Origin: Streptomyces sp. NRRL B-1347
Lineage (GTDB): Bacteria; Actinomycetota; Actinomycetes; Streptomycetales; Streptomycetaceae
Assembly: GCF_000720325.1 (NCBI RefSeq)
Contig: NZ_JOJM01000078.1
Coordinates: 1 to 34,815, forward strand
Direction of reading: 5' to 3'
Length of the DNA: 34,815 nucleotides
A model generated the notes under the pieces. It made no database searches. It was not told the DNA's origin and saw nothing but the letters and a program-made list of their open reading frames with translations. The translations under genes were made by a program, and so were the position numbers. Below, one piece after another: positions 22,858 to 31,175 of this stretch. The first letter of the stretch is position 1; every line of letters starts with the position of its first letter.

Positions 22858-24053
22858 TGCCAGAGGACCCGTCCTACGCCGAGGCCCTCGCCCGGGCCAT
22901 GAACCCGCAGGGCGTGGGGTCCGAGCCGGAGGCGCCCGCGCCCTTCGGCCGCAGGGCGGCCGGGCTGCTCCTCGGCATCGCCACCAGCTTCCTCGCCCTC
23001 CTGTACTTCCTGACCGCGGGCCTCGGGCTCGGCGTGGCCCTGCTGTGGCCGCGCACCCGGCCCGGCGCCCTGAGGCTGCTGCGGGCCGGGGCCGGGCGCC
23101 TGACCGCGATCGAGCGGTGGCGGCGCTCGGCGTTCTTCGCCGACACCTACCCCTCCGAGCACGACGCCCGCAAGGACCTGCCCTACCTCGCGTCCCGCAT
23201 CGCGATGGGGCCGGTCAGCGCCGCCGTGGTCGGACTGCTCGGCGTCGGCGTGGTGCTCGCGGGGCTGCTCGCGTACGGAGCGGTGCGCGGCACCATAAGC
23301 GCGGGCGAACTCCTCGGGCAGGTGCTGCTCGGCAGCGCGCTGCTCTTCCTCGACGTCCAGGGCCTCGTCTCGCTGGCCGGGCTCGACGAGCGGCTCGCCC
23401 GGCGCTGCTTCGGCCCCTCCGACCGCGAACTCCTCGAACGGCGCGTCCTCGAACTCGCCGCGAGCCGCGCCGGCATCGTCCAGGTCGTCGACGTCGAGCG
23501 CCGCCGCATCGAGCGCGACCTGCACGACGGCGTCCAGCAGCGCCTGGTGGCGCTCGCCATGCTGCTCGGCCGCGCCAACCGCAACCCCGACAAGGCCGCC
23601 GAACTCCTCCAGCAGGCCCACATCGAATCGCGGGAAGTCCTCGGCGAACTGCGCGAAGTGGCCTGGCGCGCCTATCCGTCGGCGCTCGACAGCCTCGGCC
23701 TCGAAGAGGCGCTCGCCGGAGTGGCCGAGCGGTGCAGCATCCCGCTCCACATCGACTTCCGGCTCACCGAGAAGCTGCCCCAGAGCACCGAGACGGCCAC
23801 CTACTTCGTCGTCTCCGAATCCGTGACGAACGCCGCGAAGCACTCCGGTGCCGACCGCATCGACGTCAGCGTCGGCCGGGACCGCGGCAAGGTCGTCATC
23901 CAGGTCCGCGACAACGGCCGCGGCGGTGCGGACCCGGAGGGCAGCGGCCTGTCCGGGCTGCGCCGCCGGGCCGCCGCGCTCGACGGCGACCTGCACGTCC
24001 ACAGCCCCCTGGGCGGACCCACCACGATCACTGCGGAGCTCCCGTGCGCATAG
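22857..24053 (+). CDS. NarL-type sensor histidine kinase
   Basis: A 398-residue kinase. Two membrane-helix pairs occupy about residues 40-75 and 115-175 (LLLGIATSFLALLYFLTAGL, then SAAVVGLLGVGVVLAGLL), with little outside the membrane, as in intramembrane-type sensors. The HisKA_3 dimerisation domain has the phosphorylated histidine at residue 223 in ERDLHDGVQQR. The ATPase domain follows, with the N-box SESVTNAAKHS and the G-box DNGRGGADPEGSGLSGL. The start at 22857 is chosen for its promoter and the terminator at 22687-22722; an in-frame ATG at 22665 is the alternative and would add 64 low-complexity residues. The stop overlaps the response-regulator start by ten bases, so the two form one operon. 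The signal is unknown; a cell-envelope stress is a reasonable guess. Confidence 0.9.
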   Translation: MPEDPSYAEALARAMNPQGVGSEPEAPAPFGRRAAGLLLGIATSFLALLYFLTAGLGLGVALLWPRTRPGALRLLRAGAGRLTAIERWRRSAFFADTYPSEHDARKDLPYLASRIAMGPVSAAVVGLLGVGVVLAGLLAYGAVRGTISAGELLGQVLLGSALLFLDVQGLVSLAGLDERLARRCFGPSDRELLERRVLELAASRAGIVQVVDVERRRIERDLHDGVQQRLVALAMLLGRANRNPDKAAELLQQAHIESREVLGELREVAWRAYPSALDSLGLEEALAGVAERCSIPLHIDFRLTEKLPQSTETATYFVVSESVTNAAKHSGADRIDVSVGRDRGKVVIQVRDNGRGGADPEGSGLSGLRRRAAALDGDLHVHSPLGGPTTITAELPCA

Positions 24054-24688
24054 TCCTCGCCGAAGACTCGATCCTGCTGCGCGAAGGGCTCGTGCGGCTG
24101 CTGACCGAGGAAGGCCATGAGGTCGTCGCGGCCGTCGGCGACGGAGTCTCGCTGATAAAGGCCACGGAGGAACACACCCCGGACCTGATCGTCGCGGACA
24201 TCCGGATGCCCCCCACGCACACCGACGAGGGCATCAGGGCCGCCCTGGAGATCCGCACGCGCTGGCCGGAGATCGGCGTGCTCGTGCTCTCCCAGCACGT
24301 GGAGAAGAACTACGCGGCCCAGCTCCTGACCACCGACTCCGCGCGCGTCGGCTACCTCCTGAAGGACCGGGTCGCCCAAGTCGAGGAGTTCCTGGAGTCC
24401 TTGGAGCGCGTGCACGCGGGCGGCGCCGCCATCGACCCCGAAGTCGTCCGCCAGCTCCTGGCCCGTACCACCCACGTCGACCCGCTCGGCAAACTCACCC
24501 GGCGCGAACGCGAGGTCCTCGCCGAGATGGCCCAGGGCCACACCAACGCGGCCATCGCGCAGAAGCTGAGCATCGCCCAGAGCACGGTGGAGAAGAACGC
24601 CAACACGATCTTCGAGAAGCTGGACCTGTCCCACACCACCGGCTACAGCCGCCGGGTCCTGGCCGTGCTGCGGTACTTGGGCTCGTAG
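24044..24688 (+). CDS. NarL/LuxR-type response regulator
   Basis: A 214-residue DNA-binding response regulator. The receiver domain has the acidic pocket (AEDS at 6-9), the phosphorylated Asp52 in VADIRMP and Lys107 in GYLLKDR. The LuxR-type helix-turn-helix covers about residues 147-205 (LTRREREVLAEMAQGHTNAA, STVEKNANTIFEKL). The GTG at 24044 follows GGAG by five bases and overlaps the kinase stop, a clear partner relationship. In this family the sensor phosphorylates the regulator, which then binds promoters as a dimer. No target is obvious from position; the dedA gene upstream is a candidate. Confidence 0.93.
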   Translation: MRIVLAEDSILLREGLVRLLTEEGHEVVAAVGDGVSLIKATEEHTPDLIVADIRMPPTHTDEGIRAALEIRTRWPEIGVLVLSQHVEKNYAAQLLTTDSARVGYLLKDRVAQVEEFLESLERVHAGGAAIDPEVVRQLLARTTHVDPLGKLTRREREVLAEMAQGHTNAAIAQKLSIAQSTVEKNANTIFEKLDLSHTTGYSRRVLAVLRYLGS

Positions 24689-24715
24689 GCTTCCGCGCCC
24701 CACCCGTTCCCGCCC

Positions 24716-24744
24716 GCGCCCGCCCGAGTCGTCCGGGCGGGCGC
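24716..24744 (+). terminator. hairpin terminator of the two-component operon
   Basis: GCGCCCGCCCG and CGGGCGGGCGC form an 11-base stem with a 7-base loop, 28 bases after the response-regulator stop. Confidence 0.7.
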
Positions 24745-24750
24745 ACTCGT

Positions 24751-24788
24751 GCGGTGTGCCCCCGGCCGTCCGGCCGGGGGCACACCGC
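24751..24788. terminator. bidirectional terminator between convergent genes
   Basis: A perfect 17-base stem (GCGGTGTGCCCCCGGCC and its complement) closes on a 4-base loop. It lies between the convergent response-regulator and cyclodeaminase-like genes and should stop transcription from both sides. Confidence 0.85.
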
Positions 24789-24832
24789 GCTGTGGGGGAT
24801 GTGGGGGGATGCGTGGGGGGGCTCGGGTGTCC

Positions 24833-25858
24833 TTACCGGAAGGAGTACGGGTCAAGGGCGTCCGCCGGGAGGTGCTCCAGGTGCACGCGGTCGCCGAGGC
24901 CCGCCTCCTCGGCGAGCTCGATGAGGACGTCGAGGGCGACGTGGTCCTCCAGGGCGAAGCCGGTGGAGTCGAAGACCGTGACGCGCTCGCGCAGGCCTTC
25001 GGTGAGTTCGGGGCGGGCGCACAGGGCCATCAGCTCGGGGCCGAGGTCGTTCTCGGTGAGCTGCTGGCCCTCGCCCTCGCGCAGTGACTGGGCGACGTGG
25101 TCGACGGTGACGAACGCGGACTTCAGCAGCGCCAGCGGCAGCTCGAACTTGCCGATCAGGTCGGCACCGATGGCGTTGATGTGCGCGTGCGGCTTCAGGT
25201 TCTCGCCCCGCAGGACCGGCCCTTCGCCGACACCGACCGACGTGACCGTGCAGATGATGTCCGCGGCGGCCTCCAGCTCGGCCAGGTCCACGACGCGTAC
25301 GTCGATGCCGAGGAACTCCACGCGGTCCGCGAACGACGCGGCGTGCTCCGGGTCGACGTCGTACACGAGGATCTCGTTCAGCGGGAACACGCGGCTGAGG
25401 GCGTGCGCCTGCGTCACCGCCTGGGCGCCGGCGCCCACCAGGCCGAGGACCTCGCTGTCCGCCTTCGCGAGCAGGGAGCTGGCGATCGCGGAGGCGGCAC
25501 CCGTGCGGATCGCGGTCGGCAGGATGCCGTCACTGATCGCCACCAGGCTGCCGGTGACGTCGTCGTACCGGGCGAGCGAGCCGATGATCGTCGGCAGGCG
25601 CCGCTCGTTCGGGTTCGACGGGGTGTACCCCACGGTCTTGATCGTCACCGAGTCGCCCGGCTGGTGGTGGGGCATCCACTCGAGGACCCCGGTGTCGCCG
25701 GGGCACCGCAGGAAGCCTTCCCGTGCGGGCGTGACGCCCGGGCTGTCGGCGGTGAACGCCGCCCGCAGCCTCTCGATCATCAGGTCCATGAGGTGGTCCC
25801 GGCCGCTGTTGCCCACCAGCTTGGCAACATGCTGCTGATTCAGCACCAGGGTTTCCAT
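24833..25858 (-). CDS. ornithine cyclodeaminase / mu-crystallin family enzyme
   Basis: A 341-residue NAD-dependent enzyme. The NAD-binding Rossmann loop is GLVGAGAQAVTQAHAL; the substrate domain has KTVGYTPSNP, with the conserved lysine, and the region ending INAIGADLIGKFEL carries the catalytic aspartate of the family (position near 230). The family includes ornithine cyclodeaminase, lysine cyclodeaminase and SbnB-like synthases that make unusual amino acids for peptide antibiotics and siderophores. The ATG at 25858 follows AAGGGAAG by about five bases; an in-frame start near 25939 lacks support. Given MbtH, NRPS thioesterase and exporter genes nearby, it probably supplied a proline or other non-standard residue to a peptide, but the reaction cannot be told from sequence alone. 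Confidence 0.85.
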   Translation of the reverse strand: METLVLNQQHVAKLVGNSGRDHLMDLMIERLRAAFTADSPGVTPAREGFLRCPGDTGVLEWMPHHQPGDSVTIKTVGYTPSNPNERRLPTIIGSLARYDDVTGSLVAISDGILPTAIRTGAASAIASSLLAKADSEVLGLVGAGAQAVTQAHALSRVFPLNEILVYDVDPEHAASFADRVEFLGIDVRVVDLAELEAAADIICTVTSVGVGEGPVLRGENLKPHAHINAIGADLIGKFELPLALLKSAFVTVDHVAQSLREGEGQQLTENDLGPELMALCARPELTEGLRERVTVFDSTGFALEDHVALDVLIELAEEAGLGDRVHLEHLPADALDPYSFR

Positions 25859-26267
25859 TTTCTTCCCTTCATCGATAACGCGATCTGGCATCTTCTTGTC
25901 ACCTTGCGCGGCGTATTCATCTGTGTTTCTGCGCGACAATGGGGACGCACTCGCTGACGCCGGGAAAGAGCAGGGAAAGGCGCCGTGGCGAGAGCCGGAA
26001 AAGGGGTGGGGAAGGCAGCGTGCGGATTGCTCCCCCCGAGCAGGGCACCGCGCTTCGTCTCGCCAGAAACGTAGCTGGCCGGATTCGAAGCCGTCAAGGT
26101 TTCATCGTATTTGTGTGGCGGGAAGCTTCCAGACCGGACTGGAAGTTTTCTTCAGGGTCCGCATGGGGTTTTTCCCGGGGTATCAGGTGGATTGCTGCCT
26201 GTCCTTTGCCGAACCCCGGAAACTAGCGTGATCCGTGTCGAACCAATCGACTGAGTGGTGACGAGCC
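25859..26267. other. divergent promoter region, no gene
   Basis: This 409-base gap between the cyclodeaminase and MMPL genes is less G/C-rich than its neighbours and contains no credible coding frame. Its only clear element is the near-palindrome at 26126-26145. Confidence 0.5.
26126..26145. promoter_or_regulatory. 20-bp near-palindromic operator candidate
   Basis: CTTCCAG-ACCGGA-CTGGAAG is symmetric except for the two positions flanking the CCGG centre. It lies about 145 bases before the MMPL gene and in the divergent region with the cyclodeaminase-like gene. The size and symmetry suit a dimeric repressor such as TetR or MarR. The regulator is not identifiable. Confidence 0.5.
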
Positions 26268-26288
26268 GTGTACGGAAGGAAAACGGCG

Positions 26289-28820
26289 TTGAGGAAAAAT
26301 CCAGCGACAGTGCGGATCGCACGGTGGAGCGCCAACCACCCGTGGTCAGCGATCGGTCTGTGGACCGCGTTCGTCGTGCTGTGCCTCTTCCTGGGCGGCG
26401 CGGCCGGAACCAACAAGATCAGTGACGACGAGTCGGGCGTCCGTGAATCGGGCCGCGCCGGCAAGATCGTGGCCGACGGCGACTTCGGCGAGCAGCCCGA
26501 GGAAAGCGTCCTGATCACTGCCAAGGAAGGAGGGAAACTCCAGGTCAAGGCCGCACGGGCGGCCGCGACGGACGTCCAGCGGCGGATGAAGAGCCTGGAC
26601 GGCGTCGCCTCGGTCGGCGCGCCCGTCGCCTCCGATGACGGCCTCGCCATGCTGGTGCCCGTCGTCATGAAGGGCGACGCCGAGAACGCCGACCAGCGCA
26701 TCCAGCCGCTGCTCGACCAGAGCGCCGCCGCCGAACAGGCCCACCCGGGCCTGCGCGTCGAACAGGTCGGCACCGGCTCCACCGCCAAGGGACTCACCGA
26801 AACCCTCGGCAAGGACTTCCAGAAGGCCGAGTTCATCAGCCTGCCGATGACCCTGCTCATCCTGCTCGTGGTGTTCGGCGCCCTCATCGCGGCCGGCGTG
26901 CCCGTGGTGCTCGCCCTGTCCGCCGTCGGCGCCGCGATGGGCCTGTCCTCCCTCGCCTCCCACCTGCTGCCCGCCACCAGCGCGATCAGCAACGTGATCC
27001 TGCTGATGGGCATGGCCGTGGGCGTCGACTACTCGCTCTTCTACCTCAAGCGGGAGCGCGAGGAGCGGCAGAAGGGCAAGTCCCACCACGACGCCATCGA
27101 GATCGCCGCCGAGACCTCGGGGCACACCGTCGTGGTCTCCGGCATCACCGTCATGGTGTCCATGGCCGGGCTCTACCTCGCCAACGAGGCGACCTTCGCC
27201 TCCCTCGCCACGGGCTCGATCATCGTCGTCGCGGTCGCCGTGATCGCCTCGCTCACCGTCCTGCCCGCGCTGCTCGCCAAGCTCGGCCGCTGGGTCGACC
27301 GCCCCAAGATCCCCTTCCTGTGGCGGCTGACGATGCGCTCCGGCGAGTCGCGGGTGTGGCCCGCGCTGCTGCGCCCCGCGCTCGGGCGGCCCGCCCTCAC
27401 CCTGGTGCTCTCCGTCGTCGTGCTGCTGCTCGCCGCCCTGCCCGCCCTGGACATGAAGCTCAAGCAGCCCGGCTCCGACGACCTGTCGCGGGACATCCCG
27501 GTGGTCCGCGCCATGGACCGGCTCACCCACTCCTTCCCGAGCAAGGGCACCGTGCACCAGGTCGCGGTGCGGGCCTCCGCCGACCAGGCGGGCGAGGTCA
27601 AGTCCGCGCTGCGCGACCTGGCGCGGCGCGTGGAGAAGGACAAGCTGTTCGCGCACGACCAGGAGCCCAAGCTCCGCGAGTCCGCCGACCACCGCGTCCA
27701 CACCCTCGACATCGGCACGCCGTACACGCCCAAGAGCGACGGCGCCCGCGCATCCCTGGACACCCTGCGCTCCTGGGTGCCGGCGGCCTTCGACGAGGTG
27801 CCCGGCGCGGAGCACGGCGTGACCGGCAAGGTGGCGCAGAGCGTGGACTTCACCGCGCACCTGGAGGAACGCCTGCCGTACGTGATCGGCTTCGTCCTCC
27901 TGCTCACCCTCGTCATGATGGCGGGGATCTTCCGCTCCGCCGCCATCGCCCTGTCCGCGATCGGGCTCAACCTGCTCTCCGCCGCCGCCTCCTTCGGTGT
28001 CCTGGTGGCCGTCTTCCAGCACACCTGGGCGGAGAAGCTGCTCGACTTCCAGTCCAGCGGCGCGGTGGTGTCGTGGCTGCCGCTGTTCCTCTTCGTGGTC
28101 CTGTTCGGCCTGTCGATGGACTACCACGTCTTCGTCGTCAGCCGGATCCGTGAGGCCGCCGAGAGCGGCATGTCCACCAAGGACGCGGTGCGCGACGGCA
28201 TCGTGAAGTCCGCGGGCGTCGTCACCAGCGCGGCCGTCGTCATGGTCGGGGTGTTCTCCATCTTCGGCACGCTGAGCATGGTCGAGTTCAAACAGCTCGG
28301 CGTCGGTCTCGCCGTCGCGATCCTTATCGACGCCGTCGTCATCCGCATCTTCGTCCTGCCCGCCCTGATGACGGTCCTCGGTGACCGCAACTGGTGGCCG
28401 GGCGGCCTGCGCAGCCGCGGCCGGAGCACGGCCGTGCCCGCCCACGCGGGCCGCACCACCGCCACGGCGCGGCAGCCGGTGGCCGCGGGCACCGCCTCCT
28501 ACCCGGGCCAGGCGTCCCACGCGCCCCGGACGGACCACACCGGCTACGCCCGGCGCCGGGCGGACACCCACCAGGACCCGTACGTCCCCCAGCAGGCCCA
28601 GCAGCAGTACGCGCCGCCCTACACCCCCGAGCAGCAGGCGTACTACACCGATCACCCCGACCACTCCGGCTACACCGAGCAGCACCACCGGCACCAGGCC
28701 CCGTACCAGGCGCCCCAGCAGCCCTACCAGCAGCAGCCCGGCCCCTACTGGCCGCAGCAGCCCGCCCAGCACGACCCGCGGAACCAGCCCTACGGCGACC
28801 GCCCCGGACCGGAGTACTGA
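26289..28820 (+). CDS. MMPL-family (RND-type) exporter
   Basis: An 843-residue transporter with two repeats: a first helix, a large outer loop, then five to six helices, each repeated. Family motifs GMAVGVDYSLFYLKREREE and FGLSMDYHVFVVSRIREA, with the proton-relay Asp-Tyr, are intact in both halves. Such proteins export lipids, lipopeptides or antibiotics using the proton gradient. The TTG at 26289 follows GGAAGGA by eight bases; GTG at 26268 is an alternative with a weaker site and would add seven residues. The last 120 or so residues form a Gln/Pro/Tyr-rich, presumably disordered cytoplasmic tail. Divergent from the cyclodeaminase-like gene and next to NRPS remnants, it is a likely product exporter for that lost pathway. 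Confidence 0.92.
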   Translation: MRKNPATVRIARWSANHPWSAIGLWTAFVVLCLFLGGAAGTNKISDDESGVRESGRAGKIVADGDFGEQPEESVLITAKEGGKLQVKAARAAATDVQRRMKSLDGVASVGAPVASDDGLAMLVPVVMKGDAENADQRIQPLLDQSAAAEQAHPGLRVEQVGTGSTAKGLTETLGKDFQKAEFISLPMTLLILLVVFGALIAAGVPVVLALSAVGAAMGLSSLASHLLPATSAISNVILLMGMAVGVDYSLFYLKREREERQKGKSHHDAIEIAAETSGHTVVVSGITVMVSMAGLYLANEATFASLATGSIIVVAVAVIASLTVLPALLAKLGRWVDRPKIPFLWRLTMRSGESRVWPALLRPALGRPALTLVLSVVVLLLAALPALDMKLKQPGSDDLSRDIPVVRAMDRLTHSFPSKGTVHQVAVRASADQAGEVKSALRDLARRVEKDKLFAHDQEPKLRESADHRVHTLDIGTPYTPKSDGARASLDTLRSWVPAAFDEVPGAEHGVTGKVAQSVDFTAHLEERLPYVIGFVLLLTLVMMAGIFRSAAIALSAIGLNLLSAAASFGVLVAVFQHTWAEKLLDFQSSGAVVSWLPLFLFVVLFGLSMDYHVFVVSRIREAAESGMSTKDAVRDGIVKSAGVVTSAAVVMVGVFSIFGTLSMVEFKQLGVGLAVAILIDAVVIRIFVLPALMTVLGDRNWWPGGLRSRGRSTAVPAHAGRTTATARQPVAAGTASYPGQASHAPRTDHTGYARRRADTHQDPYVPQQAQQQYAPPYTPEQQAYYTDHPDHSGYTEQHHRHQAPYQAPQQPYQQQPGPYWPQQPAQHDPRNQPYGDRPGPEY

Positions 28821-28901
28821 CACCCGGTCCCCCTGAGCGGGAGGGAGGGCGGCCTACACCCCCGGAGGCCCCCTCCCTCCCCCCTTGCCCCGCACCCCTG
28901 G

Positions 28902-28946
28902 AAAGCGAAGGGCACCCGGCCGCACAGGCCGGGTGCCCTTCGCTTT
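28902..28946. terminator. very strong bidirectional terminator
   Basis: A perfect 20-base stem (AAAGCGAAGGGCACCCGGCC and its complement) around a 5-base loop, with A and T tracts at the ends. It separates the convergent MMPL and hydrolase genes and ends ten bases before the hydrolase stop. Confidence 0.9.
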
Positions 28947-28955
28947 GCGCGGGGG

Positions 28956-29762
28956 TTACGCGGCCCGCGCGAAGAAGTCCACGATGCTCTTGTTCACCGT
29001 GGCCGGGTCCTCCAGGTAGCCGTAGTGCCCGCAGCCCGCGACGAGTTCGAAGGTCGCGTCGGGCACGGCGTCCGCGACCTCGCGCCCCAGCTGCGGCGGG
29101 GTGACCAGGTCGTCGGCGAAGGCGATCACATGGCAGGGGACCCGGATGCCGCGGTAGGCCGCGAGCCGGTCGTCCAGCTTGCTGATCTCGTACTGGGCCC
29201 GCTGGCCGGGCCCGGGGTGCGCGGACAGCTCGAACAGGTCGAGCCAGTCGGTGAGGCCGCTGTCGTCGTTGAGCGTGCGCGGCGACAGGGACTTCAGGGC
29301 GCGCATCGCGGCCGCGTACCGCGCGGGCAGCCGCACCCCGGAGTCGTACAGCTCGATCTCCGCGAGCGTCATCGCCCGGCGCAGCGCGTCCGTGCGCCCG
29401 CGCGTCGCCATCAGCACCGCCTGCTTGACCAGGTCGGGCCGGGCGAGAGCGAGTTCCTGGGTGACGAAGGCGCCCATAGAGGTGCCCACGACCCGGCACG
29501 GGCCGAGGCCGAGCCGGGTGATCAGGCCGGCGACGTCGCCGACCAGGTCGGCGAGGGTGAAGCCGTCGGCGCACTCCGAGCTGGGCGGGATGCCGCGGTT
29601 GTCGAAGGTGATCACCCGGTATCCCGCGGCGGTCAGATCGGGTACCTGGTGGAGCTCCCACGTCGTGTGGCCGCCCCCTGTGCCCTGGACGAGCACGACC
29701 GGCTCGCCCGATCCCGCCTCCTTGTAGTGGAGCCGGATGCCGTTCACCGCTATGACGGGCAT
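28956..29762 (-). CDS. alpha/beta-fold hydrolase
   Basis: A 268-residue hydrolase. The nucleophile elbow is GTSMGA (Ser95), the acid is Asp217 or Asp218 in FADDLV and the histidine is His246 in GCGHYGY. The oxyanion region VQGTGGG and the cap domain (about 130-200) are typical. GGGAGGGG lies about nine bases before the ATG at 29762. It is the last gene of the leftward group MbtH-hydrolase; 148 bases separate it from MbtH. In peptide antibiotic clusters such enzymes act as tailoring or proofreading esterases. Without the synthetase its substrate cannot be guessed. Confidence 0.88.
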   Translation of the reverse strand: MPVIAVNGIRLHYKEAGSGEPVVLVQGTGGGHTTWELHQVPDLTAAGYRVITFDNRGIPPSSECADGFTLADLVGDVAGLITRLGLGPCRVVGTSMGAFVTQELALARPDLVKQAVLMATRGRTDALRRAMTLAEIELYDSGVRLPARYAAAMRALKSLSPRTLNDDSGLTDWLDLFELSAHPGPGQRAQYEISKLDDRLAAYRGIRVPCHVIAFADDLVTPPQLGREVADAVPDATFELVAGCGHYGYLEDPATVNKSIVDFFARAA

Positions 29763-29910
29763 CGCGTTGCCCCTCCCTTCCTGTCCTGCCTGTTCCGTCG
29801 TCGGTCCTGTGGCCCGGCGCACCGCCGGGCCCACCGGCACGGCCCGCCCACCGGGGGTTCCGGTGGACGGGCCGTGACGGTCCTGCGTCAACTGCCCCAG
29901 GGGGCGGGCC

Positions 29911-30135
29911 TCAGCTCGCCGCGGCGCCCTCCATGGCGTTGACCAGGCTCTTCGGGCGCATGTCGGTCCAGTGCGTCTCGATGTACTCAAGGGCCGTGTC
30001 ACGGGTGGTCTCGGCCAGGGCCGTCTCCCAGCCCGCCGGGACATCGGCGAACGACGGCCACAGGGAGTGCTGGCCCTCGTCGTTCACCAGGACCAGATAC
30101 GTGCCCTCGGGGTCCTCGAAAGGGTTGGTGCTCAT
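29911..30135 (-). CDS. MbtH-family NRPS accessory protein
   Basis: A 74-residue protein with the whole MbtH signature: [20 protein letters not shown], then [13 protein letters not shown] and the end motif [14 protein letters not shown], including the three conserved tryptophans. MbtH proteins bind adenylation domains of nonribosomal peptide synthetases and are needed for their solubility or activity. Its ATG overlaps the stop of the thioesterase fragment by four bases (ATGA), showing that an NRPS gene originally preceded it in the same operon. That NRPS is now only a frameshifted end piece, so MbtH is orphaned here, although it could serve another NRPS in the genome. Confidence 0.95.
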   Translation of the reverse strand: MSTNPFEDPEGTYLVLVNDEGQHSLWPSFADVPAGWETALAETTRDTALEYIETHWTDMRPKSLVNAMEGAAAS

Positions 30136-30596
30136 TCGGCGACTCCTGCTTCAGAGATTTCAATTCCGGAGGGGGTTTCCAGCCTGTCCGCGAGGACACG
30201 GCCGATACGGGCGACGTGCGAGGCATCCGTCATCAGATTTCCGTGCGTCGATTCTATAGCGTGGACATCGACGTGACCGCCGATGAACGGTTGCCAGAAG
30301 CTGACATTCAGCCGGGATTTACGGTCCTCTGCCGACATGCGGTTCGCGGCGAAGAAAAGGACGTCACCGTCGAAGAAGCCCGGCTTGAACTTCCGCATGA
30401 CCCGGACATTGTTCACGAACACGTCCTTCAGGGCGAGGATGTCCTGTCCGCGACCTGGTCGAGCACCGCCTCGAACACCCGCCGCTGCGCCGCGGCCCCG
30501 TCCGCCACGGCGGAGGCGAGCCGGTCCTTCGCGGTGACCAGCTCGCGCCGCAGATCGTCATCGGTGTACTCGGGGTGCCTGCCGTACGCCTGCATG
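30132..30596 (-). pseudogene. NRPS terminal thioesterase, C-terminal part, frameshifted
   Basis: The frame ending at 30132 reads VFVNNVRVMRKFKPGFFDGD, VLFFAANRMSAEDRKSRLNV and HVDVHAIESTHGNLMTD, the end of a type I thioesterase domain; the His in ESTHGNLM is its catalytic histidine. Upstream, the piece starting MQAYGRHPEYTDDDLRRELV (ATG at 30596, AAGGAG five bases before) is in a different frame, and the two join near 30455, where restoring a single C would give VADQDILALKDVF. So a one-base deletion breaks it. The nucleophile serine half of the domain and all adenylation, condensation and carrier domains are missing. Possibly the original was a much larger synthetase with an internal deletion. 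Confidence 0.65.
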
Positions 30597-30598
30597 GT

Positions 30599-30815
30599 CA
30601 CTCCTTCATCGTGCGCAGCACGTGGTCGACGGTGGCCCCGACGTCCCGGAGGGCGATGACGTGTTCCACCCGCAGGCCGCTCACCTCGTCGAGCAGGCCC
30701 GCGCGCAGGTCGCGCTGGAAGAGGGTGAAGCTGTCCTCGTCCGGCGCCGGGCCGTAGTGCTCCAGCGGGTTGAGCCGGCCGATGCCGCGGCGCCCTGCCC
30801 CGCCCGCGGAACCGC
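30599..30815 (-). pseudogene. unidentified protein, C-terminal fragment
   Basis: A minus-strand frame GIGRLNPLEHYGPAPDEDSF, then FTLFQRDLRAGLLDEVSGLR and ALRDVGATVDHVLRTMKE to the TGA at 30599-30601. It precedes the thioesterase fragment with a 2-base gap and its stop lies within that gene's ribosome-binding region, so it was an upstream partner in the same operon. It has no start, because its front is fused in another frame to a signal-peptide stub (see 30800-30911). I do not recognise the family; it could be part of the peptide pathway. Confidence 0.45.
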
Positions 30816-30911
30816 GGGGGAGGAGGCGCTAGCGGTACCGGCCAGTCCCGCCGTCACCGTGACAACAGCGGCAAGGACCCCAATGCGCCGCCCCAGCTTG
30901 TGATTCGTCAT
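30800..30911 (-). pseudogene. signal-peptide stub of a secreted protein
   Basis: The ATG at 30911 with AAGGGA nine bases upstream begins MTNHKLGRRIGVLAAVVTVT followed by AGLAGTASAS, a textbook Sec signal peptide with an AxA cleavage site. After about ten more residues the sequence changes to the frame-shadow of the fragment at 30599-30815, so the mature protein is missing. This is a deletion junction near 30800. The frame would run to 30681 but its product makes no sense beyond the signal peptide. The remaining gap 30912-31175 shows no gene. Confidence 0.55.
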
Positions 30912-31175
30912 GCCAGCGATCCCTTTCTCTCACCGAGTTGCTGGCCGACTGTAGGCAGAGAAGGTGCACACAGAGCTACGTTCTGTCAACAACCGGCAAC
31001 CGCCCCGCCCCACCTCCCCAAACCAGGCCCCCGGCCTGACCGCAAGCTGCCACCACTCACCGCCACCGAGTCGGCCCGCGACTGCGGAGGAGACGATCCT
31101 GCCCGGGAGGACGGCTGGCTCGACGGGTGCCGAGAAGATGGGTGGCCCGCGCTGGGGCGCTGGGCGGCCGCTGGT

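Noticed and set aside
24869..25957. Long plus-strand frames opposite the cyclodeaminase-like gene
   Set aside because: They are the antisense of a clear gene; their text is rich in Arg and Gly without domain motifs, as expected from high GC.
26268..26288. GTG at 26268 as the MMPL start
   Set aside because: The TTG at 26289 has a clearly better ribosome-binding site (GGAAGGA, eight bases); the GTG remains possible.
26346..28823. An 825-codon minus-strand frame opposite the MMPL gene
   Set aside because: Antisense shadow; the plus strand has membrane helices and family motifs, while the minus strand gives only a low-complexity Gly/Glu/Asp/Gln text.
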